From: DATFRY01 sp963764695 | GTDB lineage: Bacteria > Myxococcota_A > Polyangia > Haliangiales > Haliangiaceae | Reading direction: 5' to 3' | DNA length: 64,000 bases | NCBI GenBank assembly: GCA_963764695.1 | Contig: CAVXTW010000003.1 | Coordinates: 1-64,000 of the forward strand | In this document: piece after piece, positions 43,681 through 60,100 of the stretch | Numbering within the stretch: position 1 is the first letter of the stretch | How the letters are laid out: each line of letters opens with the position of its first letter | The notes under the pieces: generated by a model | The model's input: the letters and a program-made list of their open reading frames with translations, nothing else | The model's database searches: none | Told to the model about the DNA's origin: nothing | Made by a program: the position numbers and the translations under genes

Positions 43681-46438
43681 CGATGCCGGCGACGCCGGCG
43701 CCCGCGTCGCCGCTGCTCGAGGCGGCCGCAACCCCGCCCGTCGCACCGGCGTCCTGGGTCGCGGTGGCCGGCGTCCCGGTCGCTCCGGCCGCGACCGCCG
43801 GTGTCGTTCCGGACGACTCGCTCTCGTCGTCGTCGCGGGTGGCGACGGCGTAGGCCGACACGACGCCGATCGCGAGCGCGACAGCGACGATGAGGCCGCC
43901 GATGCGCACCGCGCGCGAGCTGGTGCCGGAACCGCGCGGGCCGGGCACGTGCACGCCGGCTCGCATCGCGTCCTCGCGCCGTACCATCGGACGCGGGAAC
44001 GGCTCGTTGAACATCGGCGGACCGCCGGCCTGCGGACCGAAGCCGCCCGGGCCGCCCGGTCCCAGCGGCGGCGCCGGCGGCGGCGGTCCACCTAGAGGCG
44101 GGCCTCCCGCTCCGAGTGGCGGCGCCGGCGGCGGCGGTCCACCCGGAGGACCCAGGGGTGGCGCCGGCGGCGGCGGACCGCCCGGCCCCATCGGACCGCC
44201 CGGCCCCATCGGACCGCCCATCGGACCACCAGGCGGACCCGCCGATGTGCCCGGCGGTCCCGGCGGAAACGGCGGCGGGAACGGCGGACCGCCCATCGAC
44301 GGATCGCCATGCCCCGAGCCGGGCGGCGGCGACGCGAACCCGCCGGGCGGCGGCGGAAACCCACCAGGCGGCGGCGAGTGCATACCAGCGTGTGAAGGCG
44401 GAAAGCCACCTGGCGGCGGCGAGTGCATGTCAGCGGGTGGAGGCCCAAAGCCACCTGGCGGCGGCGAGTGCATGTCACCGGGTGGAGGCCCAAAGCCACC
44501 AGGCGGCGGCGAGTGCATGCCACCAGGCGGCGAGTGCATGCCACCAGGTGGCGGCGAGTGCATGCCACCAGGCTGCGGCGAGTGCATGCCACCAGGCTGC
44601 GGCGAGTGCATGCCACCAGGCTGCGGGGGAAACCCGCCCGGCGGCGGCGACGCGAACCCACCGGGCGGCGACGCGAACCCGCCAGGCGGCGACGCGAACC
44701 CGCCAGGCGGCGGCGAACCATGGGGCGACCCGGGCGGCGGTCCATGGGGCGACCCGGACGGCGGTCCATGGGGCGGATCGTTGGGCCCTTGCCGCTGCGC
44801 GAGGATCTCATCGCCGAGCGAAACGGCCGGCAAGGTCATGATCAGGTCGCCCGATCCACCGAACGGCTCGCGCGACTTGCCCGCCGGCGCTCGCTCCGGC
44901 GGCGGTCCAGACGGCGGAGGCGGTCCACCCGCCGGCGGACCCGGCGGCATCGCCATGGTGCGACCGCCCGCGCCCGGAGGCGGCGGCGGACCGCCCGAGC
45001 CCGGACCTCCCCCGCCACGACCAGGCGAACCGGGTGGTGGCGGCGGACCCGCCGGAGCGGTCGACACCGGCACGGCCGCAGTCCCCGGCGCGATGCGCGC
45101 GCGAGGCGGCCCCGAGCTACCGGATCCCATCATCTGTGTGGCGCTGGCCTGAGGAGCGGCCGACAGGGCCGCCTCCATCGCCCGGTACTCGGGCGGCGCC
45201 GGCGGAAGCGGCAGCAGCCGATCGACCGACGGATCGTTGAACAGCCCGCCGCGGCTCGACTCGTCCAGCAGCGGGCCGAACGGCGTCTCTCCCGCCGAGC
45301 TGGGCAGCTCGTCGTCCTGCGTCGCATTGCGATCGATCGTCTCCTCGTGCGCGTCGTCCGGCTCCGCCGTGTCCTCGCGCGGGTGCGTGCGACGCTGCGT
45401 GCCGGCCGCGACGGTGACGGTGCGCGGCAGCGAGTCCTTTGCGGCGCCGCGATAGCGCGGCCCCAGCGCCAGCGTGCGCCGCGCCGACGACACCACGCCC
45501 GACACGGTCGGGTTGACGACGCCGCCTGGACCCTCCGGCGCGGGCGTGTTGAGCATCGTGATGCTGCCCGGCACCGGCGCCGTCGGAGCGGCGAGCCCGC
45601 TCAGCTCGTGGAACCTGGTCAGAAGCTCGAACGCGTCCGGGAAGCGCCGCTCCGGGTCCTTCTCCAGCAGGCGCAGGACCAGCTGGTCCAGGTCGCGCCC
45701 GACCCTGGGCTCGATCGAGCTGGGCGCCGGCGGCACCTCGCGCAGGTGCTGGGCCAGGATCACGCCGTGGCTCATGCCGTCGAACGGCGGCCGGCCGCAT
45801 ACCAGCTCGAACAGGATGCAGCCCAGCGCGTACAGATCGGTCCGGTGATCGACGCGGTCGCTGCCGTCGCACTGCTCGGGAGCCAGGTACGCCGCCCCGA
45901 GGCCGGATTTCTGGCCCTCGCGCCGCTGCCCCTCGTCGCTCTCGAGCAGCCTGGCCACGCCGAAGGCGAGGATCTTGGCCCGCTCGCCGCCCGGCACGTC
46001 CGGATCGGACACCAGCGTGATGCAGTCCGGCTTGAGCCCGCGGTGGACGATGCCGATCTTGTGGGCCGCGTACAGCGCGCCCGACACCTGCCGCGCGATG
46101 GCCACGGCCTGCTCGAGCGAGAGCTTCCCCTTGCGCCGCAGCCGCGCGCCCAGCGACTCGCCCTCGAGGCGCTCCATCACCAGATACGCGCGTCCGTCCC
46201 GCGTGTAGCCGCTGTTGACAACCTCGACGATGCCGGGATGCTTGATGCCGGCGGTGGTCTTCGCCTCGCTCAGGAACTGCGCGACCGCGACCGCGTTGCC
46301 GCTCAGCTCGGGCGGCAGCACCTGGATCGCCGCCTCGCGGCCGATCAGCGTGTGCTTGGCCAGATACACGGCACCCACCTCGCCGGCGTCCAGCTCGCCG
46401 GCGATTCGGTAGTTGCCGACAATCTCTCCGACTTGCAC
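43592..46438 (-). CDS. Ser/Thr kinase-like protein lacking all catalytic residues (pseudokinase)
   Basis: 948 residues in the continuous frame. The kinase fold (about 10-275) is easily recognised, but each essential residue is changed: Gln39 for the VAIK lysine (AAIQVL), Gly134 for the catalytic Asp (HRGLKPDC), Cys139 for the HRD-loop Asn, and Ala158 for the DFG Asp (LAFG). The glycine loop is also altered (LDAGEVGAVY). Structure-bearing residues are kept, such as APEQ and DLYALGCILFELVCGRPPF. Residues about 490-800 are a Pro/Gly repeat region. A transmembrane helix lies at about 846-865 (AVRIGGLIVAVALAIGVVSAY). The protein should bind partners rather than phosphorylate. The frame's last ~25 residues are Arg-rich nonsense caused by a frameshift near 43690. 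Confidence 0.9.
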   Translation of the reverse strand: MQVGEIVGNYRIAGELDAGEVGAVYLAKHTLIGREAAIQVLPPELSGNAVAVAQFLSEAKTTAGIKHPGIVEVVNSGYTRDGRAYLVMERLEGESLGARLRRKGKLSLEQAVAIARQVSGALYAAHKIGIVHRGLKPDCITLVSDPDVPGGERAKILAFGVARLLESDEGQRREGQKSGLGAAYLAPEQCDGSDRVDHRTDLYALGCILFELVCGRPPFDGMSHGVILAQHLREVPPAPSSIEPRVGRDLDQLVLRLLEKDPERRFPDAFELLTRFHELSGLAAPTAPVPGSITMLNTPAPEGPGGVVNPTVSGVVSSARRTLALGPRYRGAAKDSLPRTVTVAAGTQRRTHPREDTAEPDDAHEETIDRNATQDDELPSSAGETPFGPLLDESSRGGLFNDPSVDRLLPLPPAPPEYRAMEAALSAAPQASATQMMGSGSSGPPRARIAPGTAAVPVSTAPAGPPPPPGSPGRGGGGPGSGGPPPPPGAGGRTMAMPPGPPAGGPPPPSGPPPERAPAGKSREPFGGSGDLIMTLPAVSLGDEILAQRQGPNDPPHGPPSGSPHGPPPGSPHGSPPPGGFASPPGGFASPPGGFASPPPGGFPPQPGGMHSPQPGGMHSPQPGGMHSPPPGGMHSPPGGMHSPPPGGFGPPPGDMHSPPPGGFGPPPADMHSPPPGGFPPSHAGMHSPPPGGFPPPPGGFASPPPGSGHGDPSMGGPPFPPPFPPGPPGTSAGPPGGPMGGPMGPGGPMGPGGPPPPAPPLGPPGGPPPPAPPLGAGGPPLGGPPPPAPPLGPGGPGGFGPQAGGPPMFNEPFPRPMVRREDAMRAGVHVPGPRGSGTSSRAVRIGGLIVAVALAIGVVSAYAVATRDDDESESSGTTPAVAAGATGTPATATQDAGATGGVAAASSSGDAGAGVAGIGRIGRRRRRRRGRVRRRRQAGRRRGRCCR
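44040..44780. repeat. Pro/Gly-rich tandem repeats inside the pseudokinase gene
   Basis: Low-complexity DNA of short repeated units built on GGCGGCGGCGA and CACCAGG encodes PPPGGMHS/PQPGGMHSP-type and GGFASPP-type repeats (densest at 44390-44700). The coding strand is minus. The protein stretch is flexible, possibly reaching across the cell-surface side of the kinase domain. Such repeats are prone to copy-number change and assembly error. Confidence 0.8.
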
Positions 46439-46660
46439 CGGCGCAGCATATCACGCAGTGCGGCGAGGGCCCGGAGCCGCCCCGGGACGCTCGGGGGCGT
46501 GCCTGCCGAGCTCGCGAGGCGCTGCCCGGTGCCGCCTGCACCAGGGGTGCCCCGGGATCGCGCGGGGCGTGAAACGCCGTTCGGCTCGTGGGTAACCGGC
46601 GAGAAACACGAAGCGGATGCCGGTGCCGGACCGCGCACGCGTGCGATACCTTGAAAGACG

Positions 46661-51223
<4,563 letters not shown>

Positions 51224-51271
51224 GCCGCCTCATCGCGGTACACTGCCCTCCATCACGATGGGAGGGCAGTG

Positions 51272-53404
<2,133 letters not shown>

Positions 53405-53409
53405 GCGAG

Positions 53410-54252
53410 TCAGCGGCGGCGGCCTCGACCGCGCGTCGGCTCGCGGTGGAACGGCGGCGCCGACACCGGGCCGAACATCGAGCGGCCGAAGCTGCGCGGT
53501 GGCCGGGCTCGCATCGGGACCGGCATCGAGCGAGCGGCGCCGCCCTGCACCTGCACCTGTCGGATGGTGCCGGGCCGCGGCGGGTCGACCCGCACCGTCT
53601 GGATGCGCGTGTGAGTGGCGGCCTCGACGCGCGCGCGGTCCGGACCGGCGAACCAGTAGGAGTGCCCCGCGCGCACCGGGCGCCGGATCGGAGCCGTGGT
53701 GTCGAAGGCGCAGCGGGTCGGAGTCGTCAGGTGGCGGCCGATGCCGTCGCGGCGGAAGTCGCGGTCGTGGACGAACACCCAGCGCGCGCGGTGATCGCGC
53801 ACCGGCCCGCGGTGGAAGCGGGGCGGAAGCGGCGCCCAGCCGATCAGCCCGCCGCCGGTGCGCCAGTCGACCCAGGCCGGCGCCCACAGCGTGTCCGGCA
53901 GCCAGACCCGGCCGTAGAACGGATCGATGTACCAGCGGCCGTAGTGGAAAGGAGCCCAGCCCCAGTCCCAGTTGCTGGCGAACATCCAGCCGGCGGTCGA
54001 GTACTCCCAGCGCCCGCCGGTGGCGTACGGGATGAAGTCCGCGCCGACGATCGCCGGCGACGGGGCCCAGACAGCGCCGTAGTCCGCGCTCTGCACCCAC
54101 ATGCCGTAGGGAGCCAGCGCGTCGCGGAACAGATCGACCGAGACGGCGCCGCTCGCGACAACGGTGCTGTCGCCGGCCTCGGCCTCGAACTCGGCGCCCG
54201 CACAGCTCGTCGTCAGGGCGACGAGCGCGAGCGCGGCAATGGTTGTCCTCAT
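53410..54252 (-). CDS. Exported DUF6600-like protein
   Basis: 280 residues with an N-terminal signal (TTIAALALVALTTSCAGAEF, possibly a lipoprotein with Cys17). The middle has the aromatic repeats typical of DUF6600: YGMWVQSADYGAVWAPS, WEYSTAGWMFASNWDWGWAPFHYGRWYIDPFYGRVWLP and WVDWRTGGGLIGWAPLPP (about residues 47-155). The C-terminal third is Arg/Pro-rich and probably disordered. DUF6600 proteins are secreted or surface proteins of unknown function, common in Myxococcota and Acidobacteria. It is convergent with glgX, five bases apart. A hairpin lies just upstream of its start. Confidence 0.85.
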   Translation of the reverse strand: MRTTIAALALVALTTSCAGAEFEAEAGDSTVVASGAVSVDLFRDALAPYGMWVQSADYGAVWAPSPAIVGADFIPYATGGRWEYSTAGWMFASNWDWGWAPFHYGRWYIDPFYGRVWLPDTLWAPAWVDWRTGGGLIGWAPLPPRFHRGPVRDHRARWVFVHDRDFRRDGIGRHLTTPTRCAFDTTAPIRRPVRAGHSYWFAGPDRARVEAATHTRIQTVRVDPPRPGTIRQVQVQGGAARSMPVPMRARPPRSFGRSMFGPVSAPPFHREPTRGRGRRR

Positions 54253-54263
54253 GTCATGTCCAT

Positions 54264-54285
54264 CCTGGTGGGGTTTGCCACCAGG
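54264..54285 (-). promoter_or_regulatory. Hairpin directly upstream of the DUF6600 start
   Basis: CCTGGTGG and CCACCAGG are exact complements with a six-base loop (GGTTTG on plus), ending 12 bases from the DUF6600 ATG. On the minus strand the stem abuts the CCAGGATGG that would serve as its ribosome binding site. It could terminate transcription from the membrane protein gene upstream (no T-run) or mask the translation start. Low certainty. Confidence 0.35.
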
Positions 54286-54402
54286 CAGAGATCCGCCGCG
54301 CCAGCTCGCCGCGAGCCGGTGCGCGCCCTTGCGATGCGCCGCTCTCGCCCGCGCGGTCCCGAACTGCCCCGCGGGGAATAAACGCCCCGCGATCGGCGCG
54401 AA

Positions 54403-55110
54403 TCAGCGCGCGGCTCGCGCTGTCACGAACGCCTGGCGAGCCAGCCAGATGACCAGGAGGACCAGGAACGCGGCCATCGGCGGGAAGTAGAAGTCGCCGG
54501 ACAGTGGCTTCAACCAGGCCACGCCGGGCCAGCCGGCCAGGATGCGGCCGATCAGGCGCAGGCTGTTGATGGCGAGGGCGAGCTGCGCGAGGCCATCCCA
54601 CGCGCCCGGCTCGCGGCGCGCGAACGCGGCGAGAAAGCAGATCGACGCGAGCAGATGAGCCGACAGCAGCACGAAGTACCAGGCCCCGACCGCCTGCTCC
54701 CACAGCGCCGTGCGCTCGAGCAGCGCGGCGCGAACGGTGGCATCGGCGGCGGCGTAGGCCGGCGCCCATCCGCGGCTGACCAGGAACAGATCGATGGTGC
54801 GGTACGACAGCTCGAACAGGACGAAGGCGAGGCCGAAGAGCACGCCGCATGCGGCGGCCCCGGGCGCGTGCGGCCATCGCCGCAGCGCCACCGCGACGTA
54901 GACCGGCACCAGACAGAAGTGCGAGAGCAGCATCACGACCGCGCGCAGCGTCTCGGCCGGCTCGAGCCGGGCCAGCAGCTCGGCCTCGGCACCGTCGGGC
55001 CGCGGCAGGACCGCGCGAAACAGGATGAGCTGCAGGATCTGCGCGGCGAGGTAGAGACCGAGGCACGCAGTCGCGACCACATGGACACGGACGCGGAAGA
55101 GTTGTGCCAT
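54403..55110 (-). CDS. Integral membrane protein, possibly DUF4386-like
   Basis: 235 residues from the ATG at 55110, chosen because GGGAG precedes it and the first helix follows; the frame continues upstream without a recognisable protein. At least five or six membrane helices are visible: VVATACLGLYLAAQILQLILF, RAVVMLLSHFCLVPVYVAVAL, AACGVLFGLAFVLFELSYR, WYFVLLSAHLLASICFLAAF and PPMAAFLVLLVIWLA. Basic residues flank several of them. The layout of long loops between helices resembles DUF4386-type proteins, but I would not name it with certainty. Function and transport ability are unknown. Confidence 0.8.
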   Translation of the reverse strand: MAQLFRVRVHVVATACLGLYLAAQILQLILFRAVLPRPDGAEAELLARLEPAETLRAVVMLLSHFCLVPVYVAVALRRWPHAPGAAACGVLFGLAFVLFELSYRTIDLFLVSRGWAPAYAAADATVRAALLERTALWEQAVGAWYFVLLSAHLLASICFLAAFARREPGAWDGLAQLALAINSLRLIGRILAGWPGVAWLKPLSGDFYFPPMAAFLVLLVIWLARQAFVTARAAR

Positions 55111-55186
55111 GAGACGACAGCTCCCAGGCCCGGCGCCTGCGGTCAAGCCGCCATCGCTGTCATCACCTGGCGGCGCGCATGATCCA

Positions 55187-55864
55187 TCAGCTCGGCGATG
55201 TGCCCTGCGCGGCGCCATCGCCGGCGATGCCGGCCAGCAGCCAGCGCAGCCCGGTCTCGAAGGTCGCGTCGTCCGGGTGGCGGGCCAGCTCGTGCGAAAG
55301 GCCGCGCAGGGCCGGCAGGTGCTCGGCGGCGCGGAAGGCGGCCTCGCTGGCGCGGATGCGGCGCACGCCCTCCGGGTCGCGACGGCGCGGCGCCTCGCTG
55401 GCGGCGAACCCGAGCGTGTAGATGAGAAGGATGCGCAGCGCGTCGGCCGCGAGCCGACCGCTGACGCCCGCGGCGGCGAAGCAATCGAGCATGGCGTTGC
55501 CCAGGCGCATGGCGTTGGCGCCGCGGCCGGGTCGGGCCAGGAAAAGCGGGATGAGGTCGGCGTGGGCCAGCAGCAGCTGCCGCGTGTCGCGCAGGATCGC
55601 GACCACGCCGTCCTGCCAGGTGGCGGTCGATGGCACCGGGATCTCGCCGAGCAGATCGTCGAGCAGCGCGTCGAGCAGCGCCGACTTGTCCGGGAAGTAG
55701 CTGTACAGCGCGTTGGCGGTGACGCCCAGCGCGTCGGCCAGGCGCCGCATCGAGATGGCCTGAACTCCGCTGCGGCGGGCCAGGGTGCGAGCGGCCGCGA
55801 TCACGTCGGCGGCGGCCAGCCCGGCCCGCTCGCCGGGGCCGCGCGATCTCCTCGGTCGAGGCAT
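55187..55864 (-). CDS. TetR-family repressor with TetR-class C-terminal domain
   Basis: 225 residues starting at the ATG at 55864. The N-terminal DNA-binding domain (about 16-62) has DVIAAARTLARRSGVQAISMRRLADALGVTANALYSYFPDKSALLDALL. The C-terminal domain (about 85-210) resembles the tetracycline-repressor class (ILRDTRQLLLAHADLIPLFLARP, ALRILLIYTLGFAASEA). It is divergent from an alpha/beta hydrolase gene, and the 72-base gap contains two perfect palindromes sharing ACAGTGT. The pair is very likely an autoregulated switch for the hydrolase, with an unknown inducer. Confidence 0.92.
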   Translation of the reverse strand: MPRPRRSRGPGERAGLAAADVIAAARTLARRSGVQAISMRRLADALGVTANALYSYFPDKSALLDALLDDLLGEIPVPSTATWQDGVVAILRDTRQLLLAHADLIPLFLARPGRGANAMRLGNAMLDCFAAAGVSGRLAADALRILLIYTLGFAASEAPRRRDPEGVRRIRASEAAFRAAEHLPALRGLSHELARHPDDATFETGLRWLLAGIAGDGAAQGTSPS

Positions 55865-55887
55865 GACGACAGGATGCCAGATCGTAC

Positions 55888-55922
55888 TGGACAGTGTCCA
55901 ATTCCATTTGTACAGTGTACAA
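55888..55922. promoter_or_regulatory. Two palindromic TetR operators overlapping the hydrolase promoter
   Basis: TGGACAGTGTCCA (55888-55900) and TTGTACAGTGTACAA (55908-55922) are perfect palindromes around a central G and share ACAGTGT. TGGACA (55888-55893) and TACAGT (55911-55916), 17 bases apart, fit a sigma70-type -35/-10 for the hydrolase, so repressor binding would cover the promoter and almost reach the ribosome binding site AAAAGGAGG. The TetR gene start lies 24 bases to the left. Confidence 0.7.
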
Positions 55923-55936
55923 AAGGAGGTGGAGAC

Positions 55937-56710
55937 GTGACGAAACCAGGCAAGAGCGACACCACGGCGGGCGGGCTGTTCATCGACGACGGCGGCGAGG
56001 GCGGCATCCCGGTCCTGTTCGTGCACTCGGCGGCCGGCTCGACCGAGCTGTGGACCGCGCAGCTGGACCATCTGCGCGCCGGCGGCCGCCGCGCCATCGC
56101 CATCGACCTGCGCGGCCACGGCCGCTCGCGCCCGCCGGCCGACGGCGACTACTCGATCGAGTCGATGGCGACGGACATCGGAGCCGCCGCCGATCACCTC
56201 GGCCTGGCCCGCTTCGTCCTGGTCGGCCACAGCCTGGGCGGCGCGGTCTCGCTCGCGTTCGCCGGCCGTCACCCCGAGCGCGTGGCCGGGCTGCTGATGC
56301 TCGACCCGGCCTCCGACGGCCGCGCCATCCCGGCCGAGCAGGCCGAGCAGATGATGGCCGCGCTCGACGTCGACGCGTACGGCACCACCGTGAAGTACTG
56401 GAAGCCGATGCTCGAGGTCACGCCCGAGCCGGCCCGCGCGCACCTGCTCGATGTCCTGCGGCGCACGCCGAAGCAGGTGGTGATGGAGCCACTGCGCGCG
56501 CTCCTGACCTTCGACCCGGTGCCGGCGCTCGAGCGCTACACGGGGCCCAGGCTGACCGTCATCACGCAGTACAACGAGACACCCGGCTCGTACCAGAACC
56601 TCGTGCCGTCCCTGCCCCACCGCAAGATCGAGGGGACCGGCCACTGGCTGCACCTCGACCGGCCCGACGAGACCAGCCGCATCATCGACGAGTTTCTCTC
56701 CCGCATCTAG
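55937..56710 (+). CDS. Alpha/beta hydrolase
   Basis: 257 residues from a GTG at 55937 with AAAAGGAGG seven bases upstream. The fold is standard: oxyanion strand PVLFVHSAAGS, nucleophile Ser99 in GHSLGGA, and the C-terminal catalytic His236 in GTGHWLHLDRP, with RAIAIDLRGHGRS near residue 55. Relatives are esterases, haloperoxidase-like or dehalogenase-like enzymes; the substrate cannot be read from sequence. It is controlled by the divergent TetR gene through the operators at 55888-55922. Its stop overlaps the end of a convergent gene by four bases. Confidence 0.92.
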   Translation: MTKPGKSDTTAGGLFIDDGGEGGIPVLFVHSAAGSTELWTAQLDHLRAGGRRAIAIDLRGHGRSRPPADGDYSIESMATDIGAAADHLGLARFVLVGHSLGGAVSLAFAGRHPERVAGLLMLDPASDGRAIPAEQAEQMMAALDVDAYGTTVKYWKPMLEVTPEPARAHLLDVLRRTPKQVVMEPLRALLTFDPVPALERYTGPRLTVITQYNETPGSYQNLVPSLPHRKIEGTGHWLHLDRPDETSRIIDEFLSRI

Positions 56711-57126
56711 TCGAGACCGGGCACCGGCCGCGGCGGCCGGTCGCCGTTGACGCCGCCGGGGTTGTGAAGCGGCGGGCGATGCTCGGCCGGGTTCGGCGGG
56801 TCAACCGGATCCGGCGGCAGCGGCGCCGACGGATCGGGCGGCGGTGGATCGACCTCCCACGTCGGCACGGTCCCCTCGGGAAGGGCCGGCGTGTTGTTCG
56901 GTGTCGCCTTCCACGGCGGAGTCTCGTCGGCGAGCTCCGACCCCGCGGCCCCGCTCACGACAGACGGCGGGGGCGCGCCGGGAGCTGTCCGTGGATCGGC
57001 GTCTGTACTCGGAGGCCGCGGCGGGTCGCGGAGTCCGTGCACCGTGACACCGACGAGCAAGGCGACCGCGAGCGCCAAGGCGCCCAGCGGCCATCGAGCG
57101 CGGATTCGCTTCATCAGAGGCTTCAT
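56707..57126 (-). CDS. Proline-rich single-pass membrane protein downstream of the RHS gene
   Basis: 139 residues. The N-terminus is basic, then has one membrane helix (WPLGALALAVALLVGVTVHGL, about residues 12-32). The rest is a low-complexity Pro/Asp/Glu stretch (PPPPDPSAPLPPDPVDPPNP) with no folded domain visible. It starts 14 bases after the RHS gene on the same strand, so the two are probably co-transcribed. Position suggests a partner or immunity factor for the RHS protein, but nothing in its sequence supports immunity. Confidence 0.65.
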   Translation of the reverse strand: MKPLMKRIRARWPLGALALAVALLVGVTVHGLRDPPRPPSTDADPRTAPGAPPPSVVSGAAGSELADETPPWKATPNNTPALPEGTVPTWEVDPPPPDPSAPLPPDPVDPPNPAEHRPPLHNPGGVNGDRPPRPVPGLD

Positions 57127-57140
57127 GGTTCAGCATCCGT

Positions 57141-60100
57141 TCACGGGTACGTGCCCAGGAGCGGGTACGACGGGATTTCCCTCCCTTGCGAGTCCGCGTC
57201 GAAGTAGTAGCCGCCGTGGCCGTCGTGGAGGTACTTGAAGGCCGATGGGAAGTTCAGCAGCTTGCTGTCGGCGTAGTTCCAGGCGCCAGTGCTGACGGTG
57301 ACGATCAGCTGGCCGGTGCCCCTCCAGAGGGTTCCGCAGAGACCGCCGCATGGCGGGGTGGAGAAGTCGGGGTTGTCGGCCCAGTCGTTGCCCGTCTTGA
57401 TCCCGGATTCAATCGCCAGGTACTCACCGCTACCCGGAAGCTTCTTGAGAACGGACTGCAGCGCGCGATCACAGAACCGTTCACACAGCTCCGTGGCGCC
57501 CTTCTTGAGAAAGTCGAGCCCCTTGACCCAGTTGCTCCTGCTCTTGTTCTCGACGTGCTCCTCGAGGTCGCTGCCAGGTCCCCAGCTTCCGCCGCCTCCG
57601 TTACCCCCTGCCTTCTCCTCGTCCTCATCGTCGTCATCGTCCAGGCCGTTGATGTCCTTCCGGTTGACGGGGTCGTTCCCGGAGTACGCGTAGCGGTTGA
57701 GACCCACGGTGCTGGGGCCGTCGATGACGAGGTCGGGCGAGATGAAGCGACCGAGGGCCGGGTCGTAGTAGCGTGCGTGCAGATACTGCAGGCCGGAGGC
57801 GTCGCGGCGCTGGCCGACGTAGCCGCGCGGCTCGTCCTCGAGGGTTCCGGCCGACGACAGGATGTCGCCGAAGGGACGGTAGGTCTTGCGATGGACCTCG
57901 ACGCCCGAGGCATCGGTCTCCGCCTGGATCGATCCCAGGTGATCGACGTGGACCCAGTACGGCGTCGTGCCCTCGGTGCGGGCGACCAGGGCGTCGCCTA
58001 CCGATATGTACTTCCTGGTGGCGCCGCCGACCTCGATCTCGTAGTCGTCGCCGAGATAGCGCCGCGTGGTCGCACCCTCGACCTGCTGGATGCGAGCGCC
58101 GTTGGCGTCGTAGGTGAACGTCATCAGCGTACTGCCGCCGGGTTCGGTGACCGACGCCAGACGGTTGTCGCCGTCCCAGGTCATCGTTCGGCCCGCGCCC
58201 GCGGTCATCAGGCCGGCCGCGTCGTAGGTGTAGATATTCGATCCGGCGGCGGTGACGGCGTGCGGGCGGTGCGAGCCGTAGGTGTACTCGCCGAGACGCG
58301 AGCTCCAGGTGATGTTGCCGATGGCGTCGTACGAGAAGCTCTGGTCGTACGCCGGGTCCGACTCGTTCATCGCCGAGACCAGCCGATCGAGCTCGTCGTA
58401 CTGATAGGTCCAGCGGTCGTTCGCGACCGCGCTCGCGACCTCCGTGATCAAGCCCTTCGCGTTGCGCGCGTAGGCGAGGTCCTGGATCAGCGTCGGCCCC
58501 GAGGAGGTCGTGATCTGCGTCAGCCGGCCGCGCTCCGGGGCGTACCGCCGCGTCGTCACGGTGCCGTTGGCGTTGTCGAGCTCGACGAGCTTGCCGGTGG
58601 CCTCGTAGCGCGCGGAGAGGACGTAGCCCGGGATCGACGCCAGCCGGCCCGCGCCGTCGTATCGCAGCGGCGAGCCCGGTGTGCCCAGGGTGTCGCCGTC
58701 GGGATAGGTGGTCCACAGCGCCCGGTCGCCGGCGTCGAAGCCGTGATCGAACGCGTAGCTGGTGCCGTCGATCGTGCGCACGGTATGCGCGGCGCGTCCG
58801 GCGGCGTCGTAGTCGACGGTCTCTTCGCCCGCGCCATCGGTCATCGTGGTGAGCTTGCCGATGTTGTAGTAGCCGCCGGCCGGCTGGTCGTAGGTCCACG
58901 ACACGCTCTCGGCGGATCCGGTCCCGGCGAGGCTGGTCTTGCGCGTCTTGCGGCCGAGCAGATCGTGGCCGAAGGTCGTGCGCCGACCCCTGGGATCGGT
59001 GTGCGCCGTCGCGCGGCCGGCGGCGTCGTACTCGTAGGTCCACACACCCCAGTCCGGGTCGATCACTTGTGTCCTGCGACCGAGCGAATCGATCGCGTAG
59101 GTGGTGACGTTGTCGTGTGGATCGATCGACCGGGTCAGGTGGCCCCGCCCGTCGTAGACGTAGGTGACCGTCTCGACCTGGCCGGCGACGATCTCCTCGT
59201 GGGCGATGCGGTTGCCGTCGGCGTCCTTGTGGTCGGTCTTCGAGCGCCCGAGCTCGTCGGTCAGGGTCACCGACCACAGCGCGAAGCTGCGGGTGAGCTG
59301 CGCGCCATCGGCGAACGTGACCTCGGTCAGGCGATCGACCGCGTCGTAGCCGAGCGTCGTCGCGTAGGTCGCCGGCTGGGATGCCCCGGCCGCCCAGTAG
59401 TAGGGCTCGGTCACCGCCGCCACCTGGCTGCGGCCGTTGTAGGTGGTATCGACGTAGATGTCGCCGGTGGAGGCATCGGGGCCCTTGCTGGCCGTGCGCC
59501 AGATGCGGCGGTGGCCGTCGAAGTACGTGGCCGTCCACAGTGGATCGCCCGTGCCATCCGCTCCGGGCCGCTCGATCCGCTCGTGCTGCGTGCCAGCGTC
59601 GCCCAGGTTCACCCGGGTGTGGCGCTCGAACTTGCCGCCCGGAGCGATCGTCTCCGCCAGCCGGCACAGCGGATCGTAGGTCATCGTGGTCGGCTGGCCG
59701 TTGAGATCGGTCGTCCGGGTCTGCTCGCCACAACCGGCATCCCACGCCGTGGTGGTCACCTGACCGAGGGGGTTCGTCGTCGAGGTGGGAAACCGGTGGT
59801 AGATCGGATCGATCTCGATCTCCGTTCTCGCGCCCAGCGCGTCGATCTCGGCGGTGACGTTGCCCCATGCGTCGTACTCGCGGCGGGTCTCGACGAACGA
59901 GCTCGGGCTCGACAGCCAGCGGGCCTCCTTGGTCTGGAGCCCGGCCGACGGCGGCTGGTTCCAGCTCGCGGCGCCGTCGTAGTAGCGCAGCGTCTCGTTG
60001 AGCAGGGCCCCGGCCGTGCCGGCGCCGTCGAAGAGCTTCTCGTCGGCGGGCTTGCTCACGAGGTAGGCGGTGGTGTTGGGCACGAACGCTGTCGCCCGTG

